From positions 42,907-106,906 of the forward strand of contig REEU01000152.1 in NCBI GenBank assembly GCA_007694905.1: a stretch of DNA of 64,000 nt. The letters are read 5' to 3'. Positions within the stretch are counted from its first letter, which is position 1. Every line of letters starts with the position of its first letter. Source of the DNA: Gammaproteobacteria bacterium (lineage in GTDB: Bacteria > Pseudomonadota > Gammaproteobacteria > Pseudomonadales > Azotimanducaceae). Below the pieces are notes generated by a model that was given only the letters and a program-made list of their open reading frames with translations, was not told where the DNA came from and made no database searches. Both the position numbers and the translations under genes were made by a program. Positions 52,970 to 61,681 of the stretch are shown piece after piece.

Positions 52970-54010
52970 ATGAGGCTCGGCATGCTTGCCGGATATTCCG
53001 GCGCCAAGATCAACCTTCCCCTCGACGCCATCAAGCACGCGGAAGCCCTCGGCTACGATTCCGTATGGACGTCGGAGGCTTACGGTTCCGATGCGATCAC
53101 CCCGGCGGCCTGGATTCTGGCGAACACCAGCAAGATCCGTGTTGGAACCGCCATCATGCAGATGCCTGCGCGGACGCCGGCAATGGCTGCGATGACGGCG
53201 ATGACGCTGGCCCAACTGTCCAACGAGCGTTTTATTGTCGGTCTCGGCGCTTCGGGGCCGCAGGTGGTGGAAGGCTGGCACGGCGTCCCCTATGGCAAGC
53301 CGGTGACGCGCCTGAAAGAGTACGTGCAGATCATGAAGATGATTTTCGCTCGCGAGGATCGCGCGGTGTTCGAGGGCAAGGAGTATCAGCTTCCCTATAC
53401 AGGTCCCGGCGCCACCGGACTCGGCAAGCCGCTGAAGAGCATTCTGCATTGCGGGGAGGACATTCCGATCTACGCCGCCACCATCACGCCGAACGGCGTC
53501 GCGGCGGCAGCCGAGGTCTGTGATGGCTTCTTCCCGATCTGGATGGACCCCGACAAGTACGGCGTGCTGAAGGATCCCATCGACAAGGGTTTTGCCAAGG
53601 CCGGCAGCGGCAAGAGCCTGAACGACTTCGATGTGGCGCCGTTCGTCACCGTGGTCCTCGGTGACGACGTGGAGCAGTGCATGATGCCGATCCGCGGCAA
53701 CATGGCGCTGTACATCGGCGGTATGGGCGCGCGGGACAAGAACTTCTACAACGATTACGCCAAGCGGCTCGGTTTCGAGGAGGCGGCGGCGAAGATTCAG
53801 GACCTCTACCTCGCAGGCAAGAAGGACGAGGCCATGGCCGCAGTGCCGGCCGAACTCATCGACGCCTGCCATCTGGTCGGGCCCGCAGACCGGATCCGCG
53901 AGCGTGCAGAGCGCTGGAAGGAAGCGGGCAAGCGCGGCGAGGTGGGCAGCATGCTCATCGGCAGCGCCCAAAAGGAAGCCATCGAACTCATGGCGGAGGT
54001 CATGCTCTGA
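52970..54010 (+). CDS. LLM-class (luciferase-like) F420/FMN-dependent oxidoreductase 1
   Basis: 346 residues from ATG 52970 with GGAGAG upstream. The TIM-barrel landmarks are MRLGMLAGYSGAKI, YDSVWTSEAYGSDAIT, IRVGTAIMQMPARTPAM and RFIVGLGASGPQVVEGWHG, typical of the F420-dependent LLM group. Such enzymes reduce or oxidise with F420 or FMN; F420 synthesis genes are not in the window, so the cofactor is open. Monocistronic, ending at a hairpin shared with the convergent phosphotransferase. Confidence 0.9.
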   Translation: MRLGMLAGYSGAKINLPLDAIKHAEALGYDSVWTSEAYGSDAITPAAWILANTSKIRVGTAIMQMPARTPAMAAMTAMTLAQLSNERFIVGLGASGPQVVEGWHGVPYGKPVTRLKEYVQIMKMIFAREDRAVFEGKEYQLPYTGPGATGLGKPLKSILHCGEDIPIYAATITPNGVAAAAEVCDGFFPIWMDPDKYGVLKDPIDKGFAKAGSGKSLNDFDVAPFVTVVLGDDVEQCMMPIRGNMALYIGGMGARDKNFYNDYAKRLGFEEAAAKIQDLYLAGKKDEAMAAVPAELIDACHLVGPADRIRERAERWKEAGKRGEVGSMLIGSAQKEAIELMAEVML

Positions 54011-54016
54011 TCGTCT

Positions 54017-54044
54017 GCCGCCGCGCCTTGACCGGCGCGGCGGC
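54017..54044. terminator. Hairpin between convergent genes
   Basis: GCCGCCGCGCC, 6-base loop, GGCGCGGCGGC: a perfect 11-bp GC stem between the two convergent stops. No T-run, so it may act as a bidirectional or Rho-assisted end. Confidence 0.6.
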
Positions 54045-54063
54045 ATTCAGCTCAACAGCGCAG

Positions 54064-55119
54064 TCAGGCGAGGCCCTGATTCTCCACGAGTTGCCAGGCG
54101 AGTTCTGAGCGCATGCGGCAGACGTCCTTGTAGCCGAGTGCCTGTTCGGAACTGGCATTGCCGTCCAGTCCCCGCTTGTATACCCCCTGGATGATGGCCG
54201 CGGAACGGAACAGGTTGTAGACCACGTAGAACGTCCAGTTGTCGATGCGATCCCGCCCGGTCAGTTCACAATAGTGGGCCACCATCTCCTGCTCGTCGGG
54301 AATGCCGAGCTGCTTCAGGTCCGCGTTGCCGAGGCCCTGACCCTCGTAGCCGGGCGAGTGGTAGTCCATGCAGAGGTAGCCGAGATCCGCAAGCGGATGG
54401 CCCAGCGTGGACAGCTCCCAGTCGAGCACGGCGACGATGCGTGGCTCCGTCGGGTGCAGCATCACATTGCCGAGGCGGTAGTCGCCATGAACCACGCAGC
54501 TCTCGTCGGACTGGGGAACACGCTCCGGCAGCCAGGCCATGAGTTTGTCCATGGCGGGCAGATCTTCGGTTTTCGACGCTTCGTACTGCCGTGACCAGCG
54601 CGAGATCTGGCGGGTGTAGTAGTTGCCCGGACGACCGAACTCACCGAGTCCCACCTTCTCCGGATTCACCTTGTGCAGTTCAGCGAGCACGCGGATGAGA
54701 TCGAGGTAGGTGGCCCGCCGGTCCTCGCGGGACAGCTCCGGCAGCAGCAGCTCGCTGTAGACGCGACCGTCCACCTTCTCCATGACATAGAACTTCGTGC
54801 CGATCACGTCGGTGTCTTCGCAAGACGCGATCATTTTCGGTACCGGCACGCCGGTGCCGTAGAGCGCGTCCATGACCCGGTACTCGCGGTCCACCTGGTG
54901 GGCCGATGGCAGCAACTCGCCGGGCGGCTGCTTGCGCAGGACGAAGGCGCGTTCGCCCACCTGCAGCACGAAGGTCGGATTCGACTGGCCACCCTCGAAC
55001 TGTCTGACCTCGAGTCCGTCCGTGATGCCGGGAATCTTGGGCTTGAGAAACCGGGCCAGGGCGGCCTCGTCGAACTCGTGGCCGGGGCGAACAGCAGTGA
55101 TCACTGCGGTCTCAGTCAT
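54064..55119 (-). CDS. Phosphotransferase family protein (ACAD10/11-type kinase domain)
   Basis: 351 residues from ATG 55119. N-lobe FEGGQSNPTFVLQVGERAFV and LRKQPPGELLPSAHQVDREY, catalytic loop VVHGDYRLGNVMLHP (about 235) and metal site AVLDWELSTLGHPLADL. This is the acyl-CoA-dehydrogenase-associated APH-like family, whose animal counterpart in ACAD10/11 phosphorylates 4-hydroxyacyl-CoAs. The setting among acyl-CoA genes agrees with a role in hydroxy-acid catabolism. Confidence 0.88.
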   Translation of the reverse strand: MTETAVITAVRPGHEFDEAALARFLKPKIPGITDGLEVRQFEGGQSNPTFVLQVGERAFVLRKQPPGELLPSAHQVDREYRVMDALYGTGVPVPKMIASCEDTDVIGTKFYVMEKVDGRVYSELLLPELSREDRRATYLDLIRVLAELHKVNPEKVGLGEFGRPGNYYTRQISRWSRQYEASKTEDLPAMDKLMAWLPERVPQSDESCVVHGDYRLGNVMLHPTEPRIVAVLDWELSTLGHPLADLGYLCMDYHSPGYEGQGLGNADLKQLGIPDEQEMVAHYCELTGRDRIDNWTFYVVYNLFRSAAIIQGVYKRGLDGNASSEQALGYKDVCRMRSELAWQLVENQGLA

Positions 55120-55291
55120 GCGCAGATGTCCTCGGTGGTCGCGGGGGGCGGGGAGGATAGCATCGGCGGCCGCGTCGCCTCCACTTGATCCCCAGCGGGG
55201 CGAATGCGAGGCTTGCCGCCTTCCCCGGCAGGGTAGATGCGGGCTCAGCGCGCGCGGTGGCACTCCGGCCGGCCATCACGAGGGAGGCGAC

Positions 55292-56287
55292 ATGAGTCAA
55301 CGCAAGCGAGTAGCGGTAACTCTGCCCGGCGGTCCACGCGTCCGCGATACCATCGACCGGGTACAGTGGGCTGAGGCCCAGGGCTATACGGATGCCTGGT
55401 TCGGCGACGGCGGTGCGCCGGATGCACTGACGCTGGCGGCGATTCTCGGCGATCACAGCAAGTCGATCCGCATCGGCATCGCCGTGACGCCGGTCTATAC
55501 CCGGTCGCCGACCGTGCTCGCGGCCACGGCCTACACGGTCAGCCAGCAACTTCCTGGCCGCTTCGTCATGGGCCTCGGTTCCTCCAGTGTTGCCATGATG
55601 ACCGGCTGGAACGGTATTCCGCTGGAGAAGCCGCTCACACGCGTCAAGGAAACCGTACAGGTCGTGCGTTCGATGCTGGCCGGCGAAAAGTCCGCCTTCG
55701 ACGGCGAAACCATCCAAAGCAAGGGTTATCGCCAGCCGCCGCTGGACAATCCGCCGCCGATCTACATGGCGGCGCTGCGCCCGAAAATGATCGAGACCGC
55801 CGCCGAGGTGTCTGACGGTGTGATCTTCAATCTGTGGCCGAAGCGCGCGCTACCGAAGATGATCGAGCACGTGAAGATCGGCGCGGAGCGGGGCGGCAAA
55901 GGCGCAGTGCCGGAAGTGGTCAACCGTTTCATGGTCTGCGTCACTGACGACAAGCCCAGGGCGCGCGATGCTTTCCGGGCCGCGTTCGCTCCCTACTACG
56001 CCACGCCCCAGTACAACGCCTTTCTCGACTGGGCCGGCTATGAAGATGCGGCGGCCCAGATACGCGAGGGCTGGGCAGCCAAGGATCGCGACAAGACGAC
56101 CGGCGCGCTGACGGACGACATCGTCGATGCCATCGGCGTCATCGGTTCGGCGGAAGAGTGTCGCGAGCGCATTCGCTGGGCGCTCGATACCGGCATCGAC
56201 ACGGCGATCATCGCGCCGCTCGGTGTGTCGGCGGAGGAGAGCCAGGCGACGCTGGACGCGTTTACCGCCGACCAGTTCCAGCCCTGA
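55292..56287 (+). CDS. LLM-class F420/FMN-dependent oxidoreductase 2
   Basis: 331 residues from ATG 55292 (GGGAGGCGAC upstream). MSQRKRVAVTLPGGPRVRDT, YTDAWFGDGGAPDALTLAA, IRIGIAVTPVYTRSPTVLA and RFVMGLGSSSVAMMTGWNG mark an LLM barrel. First gene of a likely three-gene unit with an enoyl-CoA hydratase (11 bases) and a thioesterase, so it may act on an acyl intermediate. Cofactor unproven. Confidence 0.9.
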   Translation: MSQRKRVAVTLPGGPRVRDTIDRVQWAEAQGYTDAWFGDGGAPDALTLAAILGDHSKSIRIGIAVTPVYTRSPTVLAATAYTVSQQLPGRFVMGLGSSSVAMMTGWNGIPLEKPLTRVKETVQVVRSMLAGEKSAFDGETIQSKGYRQPPLDNPPPIYMAALRPKMIETAAEVSDGVIFNLWPKRALPKMIEHVKIGAERGGKGAVPEVVNRFMVCVTDDKPRARDAFRAAFAPYYATPQYNAFLDWAGYEDAAAQIREGWAAKDRDKTTGALTDDIVDAIGVIGSAEECRERIRWALDTGIDTAIIAPLGVSAEESQATLDAFTADQFQP

Positions 56288-56298
56288 GGGCAGCCGAC

Positions 56299-57132
56299 AT
56301 GCGTGACTACGAGTGGATCGTCGTCGACCGGCCGCTCTCGGGCGTCCAGCGCATCACCCTGAACCGGCCGGAGAAGCGCAATCCGCTCTCGAATCACCTT
56401 CGGGCGGAGCTGTTCGACGCGCTGCAGCGGGCGGATCTCGAAGCCGATCTGCGGGTGACCATCCTGCGGGGCGCCGGCGGGCACTTTTCCGCCGGCTACG
56501 ATCTCAAGCAGGACGCCAGTCGCGATCAGCCGTTTCACACGGCCGCCGGACTCGGCAATTGGCCGCGACACGTGGTCGACGGTTTCCTGCAGATGTGGGA
56601 TCTGGCCAAGCCCGTGATCGCTCAGGTGGAAGGCTACTGCCTCGCCGGTGGCACCGAACTCGCCACGGCCTGTGACCTCGTCTACGTTGCCGAGGATGCG
56701 AAGATCGGCTATCCAGTCGTGCGCGCCATCAGCCCGCCGGATAACCAGTTCTATCCTTGGATCGTGGGCCTGCGCCGGGCGATGGAGATGATGCTCACCG
56801 GGGATTCCATCACCGGCATCGAGGCTGCCGAGTGTGGTTTTGCAAACCGGGCCTTTCCGGCGCAGCGGCTGGAGCATGAGGTACTGCGAGTGGCGGAAAA
56901 GGTCGCCCGCGTGCCGCCGGATATCCAGCAGATCAACAAGCGGGCGGTTCACCGGCAGATGGAGTTGATGGGCATGCGTGCTGCGATTCGTTCCGGGACG
57001 GAGATGCAGGCCCTGTCCATGCTCACAGCCTCCGCGCGCAGCCATCTGAAGGACATTGCCGAGGGCGGCCTGACGCAGGCGTTGTCGAAGCGGGATGCGG
57101 ATTACGGCGATTATCGGGAGTCCAAGGAATGA
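56299..57132 (+). CDS. Enoyl-CoA hydratase/isomerase (crotonase) family
   Basis: 277 residues from ATG 56299. Crotonase features: ITLNRPEKRNPLSNHLRAEL, oxyanion region GAGGHFSAGYDLKQDAS (about 70) and VEGYCLAGGTELATACDLVY. Of the two catalytic Glu of hydratases, the second is not evident in the region GYPVVRAISPPDN, so an isomerase, hydrolase or other crotonase reaction is possible. Translationally coupled to the thioesterase. Confidence 0.88.
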   Translation: MRDYEWIVVDRPLSGVQRITLNRPEKRNPLSNHLRAELFDALQRADLEADLRVTILRGAGGHFSAGYDLKQDASRDQPFHTAAGLGNWPRHVVDGFLQMWDLAKPVIAQVEGYCLAGGTELATACDLVYVAEDAKIGYPVVRAISPPDNQFYPWIVGLRRAMEMMLTGDSITGIEAAECGFANRAFPAQRLEHEVLRVAEKVARVPPDIQQINKRAVHRQMELMGMRAAIRSGTEMQALSMLTASARSHLKDIAEGGLTQALSKRDADYGDYRESKE

Positions 57133-57548
57133 GCGAAGCAGGGGCGAAAGACGTCGAGGGTGCCGAGCCTTCGGTCTTGCAGGCGCTCGGCGACGGGGTC
57201 TGTACGGAACTCGATACGGAGGCGGGCAGGGCGGTAATCGAATTCACCGTGCGCCCTGAGTTCTGTCACTCCGGCGGGGTGGCTCAGGGCGGTTTCGTGA
57301 CCGGGTGGATCGACTCCGCCATGGCCCACGCCGTGATCGGCCGCTACGGCCAGCAGTTCTGGGTCGCCACCTTGGAGATCAAGATCAGCTTCTTTCGCCC
57401 CACCGGGCCCGGCAGGGTGCGCGCCGAGGGCTGGATCGAGCGTGCAGGCAAGCAGACGGTTTTCTGCGAGGGCCAGTTGCTCGACCTCGACGGGGAAGTG
57501 CTCGCCAAAGGCACGTCGACGATTCGTCTCGTGCCCCAGCGAAACTGA
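57129..57548 (+). CDS. PaaI-family hotdog thioesterase
   Basis: 139 residues, ATG overlapping the previous stop. Hotdog core: FCHSGGVAQGGFVTGWIDSA (HxGxxxGG-like with the catalytic Asp), VATLEIKISFFRPTGPGRV and KQTVFCEGQLLDLDG. Hydrolyses acyl-CoA, probably the product of the coupled crotonase, to prevent CoA trapping or to finish the pathway. Confidence 0.88.
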   Translation: MSEAGAKDVEGAEPSVLQALGDGVCTELDTEAGRAVIEFTVRPEFCHSGGVAQGGFVTGWIDSAMAHAVIGRYGQQFWVATLEIKISFFRPTGPGRVRAEGWIERAGKQTVFCEGQLLDLDGEVLAKGTSTIRLVPQRN

Positions 57549-57568
57549 CCGCGGTGAGGTGAGCACCA

Positions 57569-57595
57569 AGCCCGCTTCGGCGACCGAAGCGGGCT
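57569..57595. terminator. Bidirectional hairpin terminator
   Basis: AGCCCGCTTCGG, CGA loop, CCGAAGCGGGCT: perfect 12-bp stem in the 54-base gap between the thioesterase and the convergent htpX. Confidence 0.7.
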
Positions 57596-57602
57596 GAAGT
57601 CC

Positions 57603-58487
57603 TCAGGCTGCGTTCTTGAGCGCGGCGATGCGATCCTCCAGCGGCGGGTGCGACGCGTACAACGCCTGCATGCCCTGTCGGAGACCCTGGTTGATGCCGA
57701 ACGCCTGCATGCTCGCGGGCATCGCATCCGGCATCTCACTGCCGACCCGGAGCCGCTCCAGCGCGGAGATCATGTGCTCCCGGCCCGCCAGTTTTGCACC
57801 GGCGGTGTCGGCCCGGTATTCGCGGAAGCGCGAGAACCACATGACGATCATCATCGCCAGGATGCCGAGGACGATCTGGGCGACGATGGTCACGATCCAG
57901 TAGCCCGGGCCGAGACCGCGGTCGTTCTTGAAGATCACACGGTCGACGAAGAAGCCGATGATGCGCGCGAAGAACATTACGAACGTATTGACCACGCCCT
58001 GCACCAACGCCAGCGTGACCATGTCACCGTTGGCCACATGTCCCACTTCGTGAGCAAGCACCGCGCGGACCTCTTCGGGCCGCATGGCCCGCATGAGCCC
58101 GGAGCTGACGGCCACCAGGGAGTCGTTGCGGTTCCAGCCGGTCGCGAACGCGTTGGGCTGGGCCGCATCGAAGATGCCGACTTCCGGCATGCCGATGCCG
58201 GCCTCCTCGGACAGCTCGCGTACCGTATCCACCAGCCAGCGCTCCGTGGCCGTGCGTGGCTGCTCGATGAGCTGGGTGCCGGTGCTACGCTTCGCCATCC
58301 ACTTGGACATGAACAGCGAAATGATCGAGCCGCTCATGCCGATCACGCCGCAGAAGATGAGCAGGGAGGTCAGGTTGAGCCCGGTTCCGGTCTCGTCGAG
58401 CATGCCTCCGACGCCGAGCAGGCTGAGCGTGACGCTGGCGAGCGCGAGCACCGCGATGTTGGTCGCGATGAACAACAGGATGCGCAT
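57603..58487 (-). CDS. htpX: Membrane protease HtpX
   Basis: 294 residues from ATG 58487 with GGAGA upstream. Two N-terminal helices ([22 protein letters not shown] and [20 protein letters not shown]), the zinc site [15 protein letters not shown] (HExxH), two further helices, and the third-ligand region [15 protein letters not shown]. HtpX is an inner-membrane M48 metalloprotease that works with FtsH on damaged membrane proteins. A sigma-32-like promoter lies 46 to 72 bases upstream. Confidence 0.96.
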   Translation of the reverse strand: MRILLFIATNIAVLALASVTLSLLGVGGMLDETGTGLNLTSLLIFCGVIGMSGSIISLFMSKWMAKRSTGTQLIEQPRTATERWLVDTVRELSEEAGIGMPEVGIFDAAQPNAFATGWNRNDSLVAVSSGLMRAMRPEEVRAVLAHEVGHVANGDMVTLALVQGVVNTFVMFFARIIGFFVDRVIFKNDRGLGPGYWIVTIVAQIVLGILAMMIVMWFSRFREYRADTAGAKLAGREHMISALERLRVGSEMPDAMPASMQAFGINQGLRQGMQALYASHPPLEDRIAALKNAA

Positions 58488-58532
58488 GTTTCGGATTCTC
58501 CGTGGCAGCCGAACGAAAATGACCAAGCTTAG

Positions 58533-58559
58533 AGTGGGGGCAGTGCCCGTTGGTTCAAG
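58533..58559 (-). promoter_or_regulatory. Probable sigma-32 promoter of htpX
   Basis: On the minus strand CTTGAA (58559-58554), 14 bases, CCCCACT (58539-58533). The -35 is perfect and the -10 differs from CCCCATnT by one or two bases. It overlaps the 5' end region of the divergent phosphatase gene. Confidence 0.6.
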
Positions 58560-58567
58560 ATAGCAGT

Positions 58568-59194
58568 ATGGCGATACGGGAGCTGATCTTCCTTCGCCAC
58601 GGACAGACGGAGTGGAATGCCGACGGTCGACTCCAGGGTCGCGGGGACTCGCCGCTGACACCGCTGGGCCGCAGTCAGGTCGAGGCGCATCTGGACTGGC
58701 TGGCATCGCGTCGCCCGCAGCGACTGCTGACCAGTCCGCTGGGTCGAGCCCGCGCCACGGCCGCCATTCTGGCCGACACCCTCGGGCTGGAGGTGGAGAC
58801 GGACCCCCGCCTGATGGAGCGCAGCATGGGCGGATTCGAAGGCTGGACGCTGGCGGAGATCGAGGCCGCCTCGCCGGACGACATCAGCGCGCGGGCCCGC
58901 GACCCCTGGAATTATCGCGCGCCCGGCGGCGAGAATTACGACGACATGTCCGACCGCGTCCGGCCGCTGGTCGACGACCTGCTGGCGTCACCCCCGGAGC
59001 GCGTGGTGGTAGTCTCCCACGGTACGCTGGTCCGGGCGCTGCTCTGTCAGGTGCTCGAGCTCGATCGGGACACCACGCTGCGACTGCATCAGCCCAACGC
59101 CATCGGTTACGTGGTGCGCCTGAGCAACGGTGCCCCCGAGATCCTGCGTTTCGGCGGCAATCGCATCGAATCGGGCCTGCTGTTGTACGACTGA
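58568..59194 (+). CDS. Histidine phosphatase (phosphoglycerate-mutase-like)
   Basis: 208 residues from ATG 58568. Catalytic motif [19 protein letters not shown] (RHG, His about 12), Glu in [12 protein letters not shown] and the second His in [14 protein letters not shown]. Family members are broad phosphatases, alpha-ribazole phosphatases (CobC) or dPGM; no cobalamin genes are near. Divergent from htpX. Confidence 0.9.
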   Translation: MAIRELIFLRHGQTEWNADGRLQGRGDSPLTPLGRSQVEAHLDWLASRRPQRLLTSPLGRARATAAILADTLGLEVETDPRLMERSMGGFEGWTLAEIEAASPDDISARARDPWNYRAPGGENYDDMSDRVRPLVDDLLASPPERVVVVSHGTLVRALLCQVLELDRDTTLRLHQPNAIGYVVRLSNGAPEILRFGGNRIESGLLLYD

Positions 59195-59256
59195 GCAGGG
59201 CGCAGGCTAGAATCCATGGTCGTTGTAACGCCTTTCAATTGGATCGGAGAGAGCAG

Positions 59257-60264
59257 ATGCGCGTTGATGGTGGCTTGACCACGGATCTCGACAAGGTTGC
59301 CGACAATGTCCGGCAGCTCGAGGAGATGGGCTACAGCGGCGCGATGACCGCCGAGACTTCACATGATCCGTTTTTCCCTCTGCTGCTGGCGGCCGGAGAG
59401 AGCAAGAAGATCGAGCTGATGACGTCCATCGCGGTGGCGTTCGCGCGCACGCCCATGGTGCTGGCGAACATCGGTCACGACCTCAATGCCTACTCCAAGG
59501 GCCGCTTCATCATGGGGCTCGGCTCCCAGATCAAGCCCCACATCACCAAGCGCTTCTCGATGCCCTGGTCATCGCCGGCGCCGCGGATGCGCGAATTCAT
59601 CCTCGCCATGCGGGCGATCTGGGACACCTGGTACAACGGTACCAAGCTGGACTTCCGCGGTGAGTTCTACCAGCACTCGCTGATGACGCCGTTCTTCACG
59701 CCCACCAACACCGAGTTCGGCGCGCCGAAAGTCTTCCTGGCCGCAGTGGGTCCGCTCATGAGTCAGGTGGCCGGCGAGGTGGCGGACGGCATGATCGTGC
59801 ACGCCTTCACCACCGAGGAATACCTGCGCGGCACCACGCTGCCGAACATCGAGAAGGGGCTCGCGGCCGCGGGCCGCAAGCGGGAAGACTTCCAGGTCGC
59901 CTATCCCTGCTTCGTGGTGACGGGCACTGACGAGCGCTCCTTCGCGCAGGCGAAGGAAACCGTGACCCGGCAGATCGGGTTCTACGGCTCGACCCCTGCC
60001 TATAAGGGCGTGCTCGACTCCATTGGCGCCGGCGAACTGCAGCCGGTGCTGAACACCATGTCGAAGGAAGGCAAGTGGAAGGAGATGGGGGAGCTGATCA
60101 CCGACGATATTCTGCAGAAGTTCGCGGTGGTGGCGGAGCCCAAGGACGTCGCTGCGCAGATGAAGCAGCGCTACGGCGACATCATCGATCGTACCTCTGC
60201 AGCCTACGGCACCATCCCTGCCGAGGAACAGAAGCGCATCATTGACGCCCTGCAGACCGCCTGA
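59257..60264 (+). CDS. LLM-class F420/FMN-dependent oxidoreductase 3 (TIGR03617-like)
   Basis: 335 residues from ATG 59257 with GGAGAG upstream. MRVDGGLTTDLDKVADNVRQ, YSGAMTAETSHDPFFPLL, TSIAVAFARTPMVLANIGHD and RFIMGLGSQIKPHITKRF (then FSMPWSSPAPRMREFI) are characteristic of this subfamily. Followed after 8 bases by a PPOX-fold protein, a common companion in F420-related clusters. Confidence 0.91.
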   Translation: MRVDGGLTTDLDKVADNVRQLEEMGYSGAMTAETSHDPFFPLLLAAGESKKIELMTSIAVAFARTPMVLANIGHDLNAYSKGRFIMGLGSQIKPHITKRFSMPWSSPAPRMREFILAMRAIWDTWYNGTKLDFRGEFYQHSLMTPFFTPTNTEFGAPKVFLAAVGPLMSQVAGEVADGMIVHAFTTEEYLRGTTLPNIEKGLAAAGRKREDFQVAYPCFVVTGTDERSFAQAKETVTRQIGFYGSTPAYKGVLDSIGAGELQPVLNTMSKEGKWKEMGELITDDILQKFAVVAEPKDVAAQMKQRYGDIIDRTSAAYGTIPAEEQKRIIDALQTA

Positions 60265-60272
60265 GGACCGAC

Positions 60273-60743
60273 ATGGCGCTGCCGCGGGAACTGGCGCTGG
60301 ACCCGGAGCAGATCAAGGCGATCATGGGCAGTCAATGGAACTGCCGCATCGCCACGGTCGGCCCCGGGGAGCGCATCAACCTCACCCCCATGTGGTTTGG
60401 CTGGGGTGGTGGCCGGATCTACGTCTACGCCCGTGGCCAGAAAGTGGTGAACCTCCGCCGCAACCCGAACTGCAGCATCATTGTCGACCGCAACGAACGC
60501 TTCCCGGAACTGCAGGGCATCATGTTCCAGGGGCGCGCTATGGTGCTCGAAGATGCTGCGGCGGAGCATGACGACCCCCATCTGGAGGCGGTGCAGGTGC
60601 AGATGGGGCGCAAGTATAACGGCGGTCATGGTGCTCCCGTGGATGACCCCCCGCCCTTCGCCGCCACCGCGCGCGGCCGCAACCGGCGCTGGATCGTGCT
60701 CGACCCCGAACACACGGTGAGTTGGGACAACTTCAAGCTCTGA
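60273..60743 (+). CDS. PPOX-fold (pyridoxamine-phosphate-oxidase-like) protein
   Basis: 156 residues. The split barrel shows NCRIATVGPGERINLTPMWF, IYVYARGQKVVNLRRNPNCS and IMFQGRAMVLED. Enzymes of this fold use FMN, F420 or bind haem. Position right behind an LLM gene suggests a shared substrate or cofactor. Confidence 0.85.
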   Translation: MALPRELALDPEQIKAIMGSQWNCRIATVGPGERINLTPMWFGWGGGRIYVYARGQKVVNLRRNPNCSIIVDRNERFPELQGIMFQGRAMVLEDAAAEHDDPHLEAVQVQMGRKYNGGHGAPVDDPPPFAATARGRNRRWIVLDPEHTVSWDNFKL

Positions 60744-60911
60744 CCCATCCGATGAACGGTCCTCATGCCCGCTGCAGCCCGCGTCAGCCTTGGGCTGACG
60801 ACTGCCGCTCGTCCTCTTTCACCCTCAATTTCGGCTCCGGAATCTGAAAAAATAATGGATTTCCGATGAAGGGACGGTACAATTTCAAAATCTGGTCTAC
60901 GCTGGAGAAAC

Positions 60912-61604
60912 GTGGTGACTGCGGCACCGTCACTGCTACAGATAGCGAAAGCTCTGCTCTCCGCGCTGGCCCTGCCACTCCTCGGGGCCTTCCGGCGTGT
61001 GCCCACTGCCGCTCGCGTGGCGCTGCTGCCCATCCTCGTCGTCCCATTCGCCGTCGTAGCCTCCTTCTCCGTCGCTCAGGTTTCGCAGCCGCTGCCTCCC
61101 GTGGTCAAGCCGCTGGCGCTGCCTTCCGCCGAGCCTTCGTCGGGTGCGGCCAGCTATGCAGTGGAAGACTTCGCGTACCTGCTGCAGGCGATATTCGGCC
61201 TGGATTCAGAGCGCGCCCTGATCTTTTCGGACTGGATCCTCGAAGCCAGCATTCGGCAGCAGCTGCCGCCGGAGATCATCGCCAGCCTCGTCTACACGGA
61301 GAGCTCCTTCCGCAAGCAGGTCCGGTCCTGGGCTGGCGCCATTGGTCCAGCACAGGTGAAGCCGCAGTTCTGGCGCGACTTCTGTGGTGGCGCCGATCTC
61401 CTCGATCCCGAACACAACATCTATTGCGGTGCCCAAGTGCTGGCCCATTACAAGTCCCAGTGCGGCGAGCTCGAGTGCGCCTTGCGGCTCTATAACGTCG
61501 GCCCCGGCAATCTTCGCCTTCCCCGCTATCAGCAGGCGGGCAACCGCTACCTCGCGCGGATCGAATCGAGCCGGGTCCTCTTCGACGAGCACACGTTGCT
61601 CTGA
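60912..61604 (+). CDS. Lytic transglycosylase SLT-domain protein
   Basis: 230 residues from a GTG with GGAGAAAC upstream (GTG at 60915 is equivalent). A hydrophobic stretch (ARVALLPILVVPFAVVASFSVA) anchors or exports it. SLT motifs: SLVYTESSFRKQV (catalytic Glu), GAIGPAQVKPQFW and ALRLYNVGPGNLRLPRYQQ. It cleaves peptidoglycan with 1,6-anhydro formation. An AT-rich promoter-like region (60843-60880) precedes it. Confidence 0.88.
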   Translation: MVTAAPSLLQIAKALLSALALPLLGAFRRVPTAARVALLPILVVPFAVVASFSVAQVSQPLPPVVKPLALPSAEPSSGAASYAVEDFAYLLQAIFGLDSERALIFSDWILEASIRQQLPPEIIASLVYTESSFRKQVRSWAGAIGPAQVKPQFWRDFCGGADLLDPEHNIYCGAQVLAHYKSQCGELECALRLYNVGPGNLRLPRYQQAGNRYLARIESSRVLFDEHTLL

Positions 61605-61681
61605 ACTGATGCCTCTCGGCTTGCTCCCGTTCTCCGCTGTGGGACACTACCCGTCCTGGGCATAGGTGATCGGGGGGCGCG

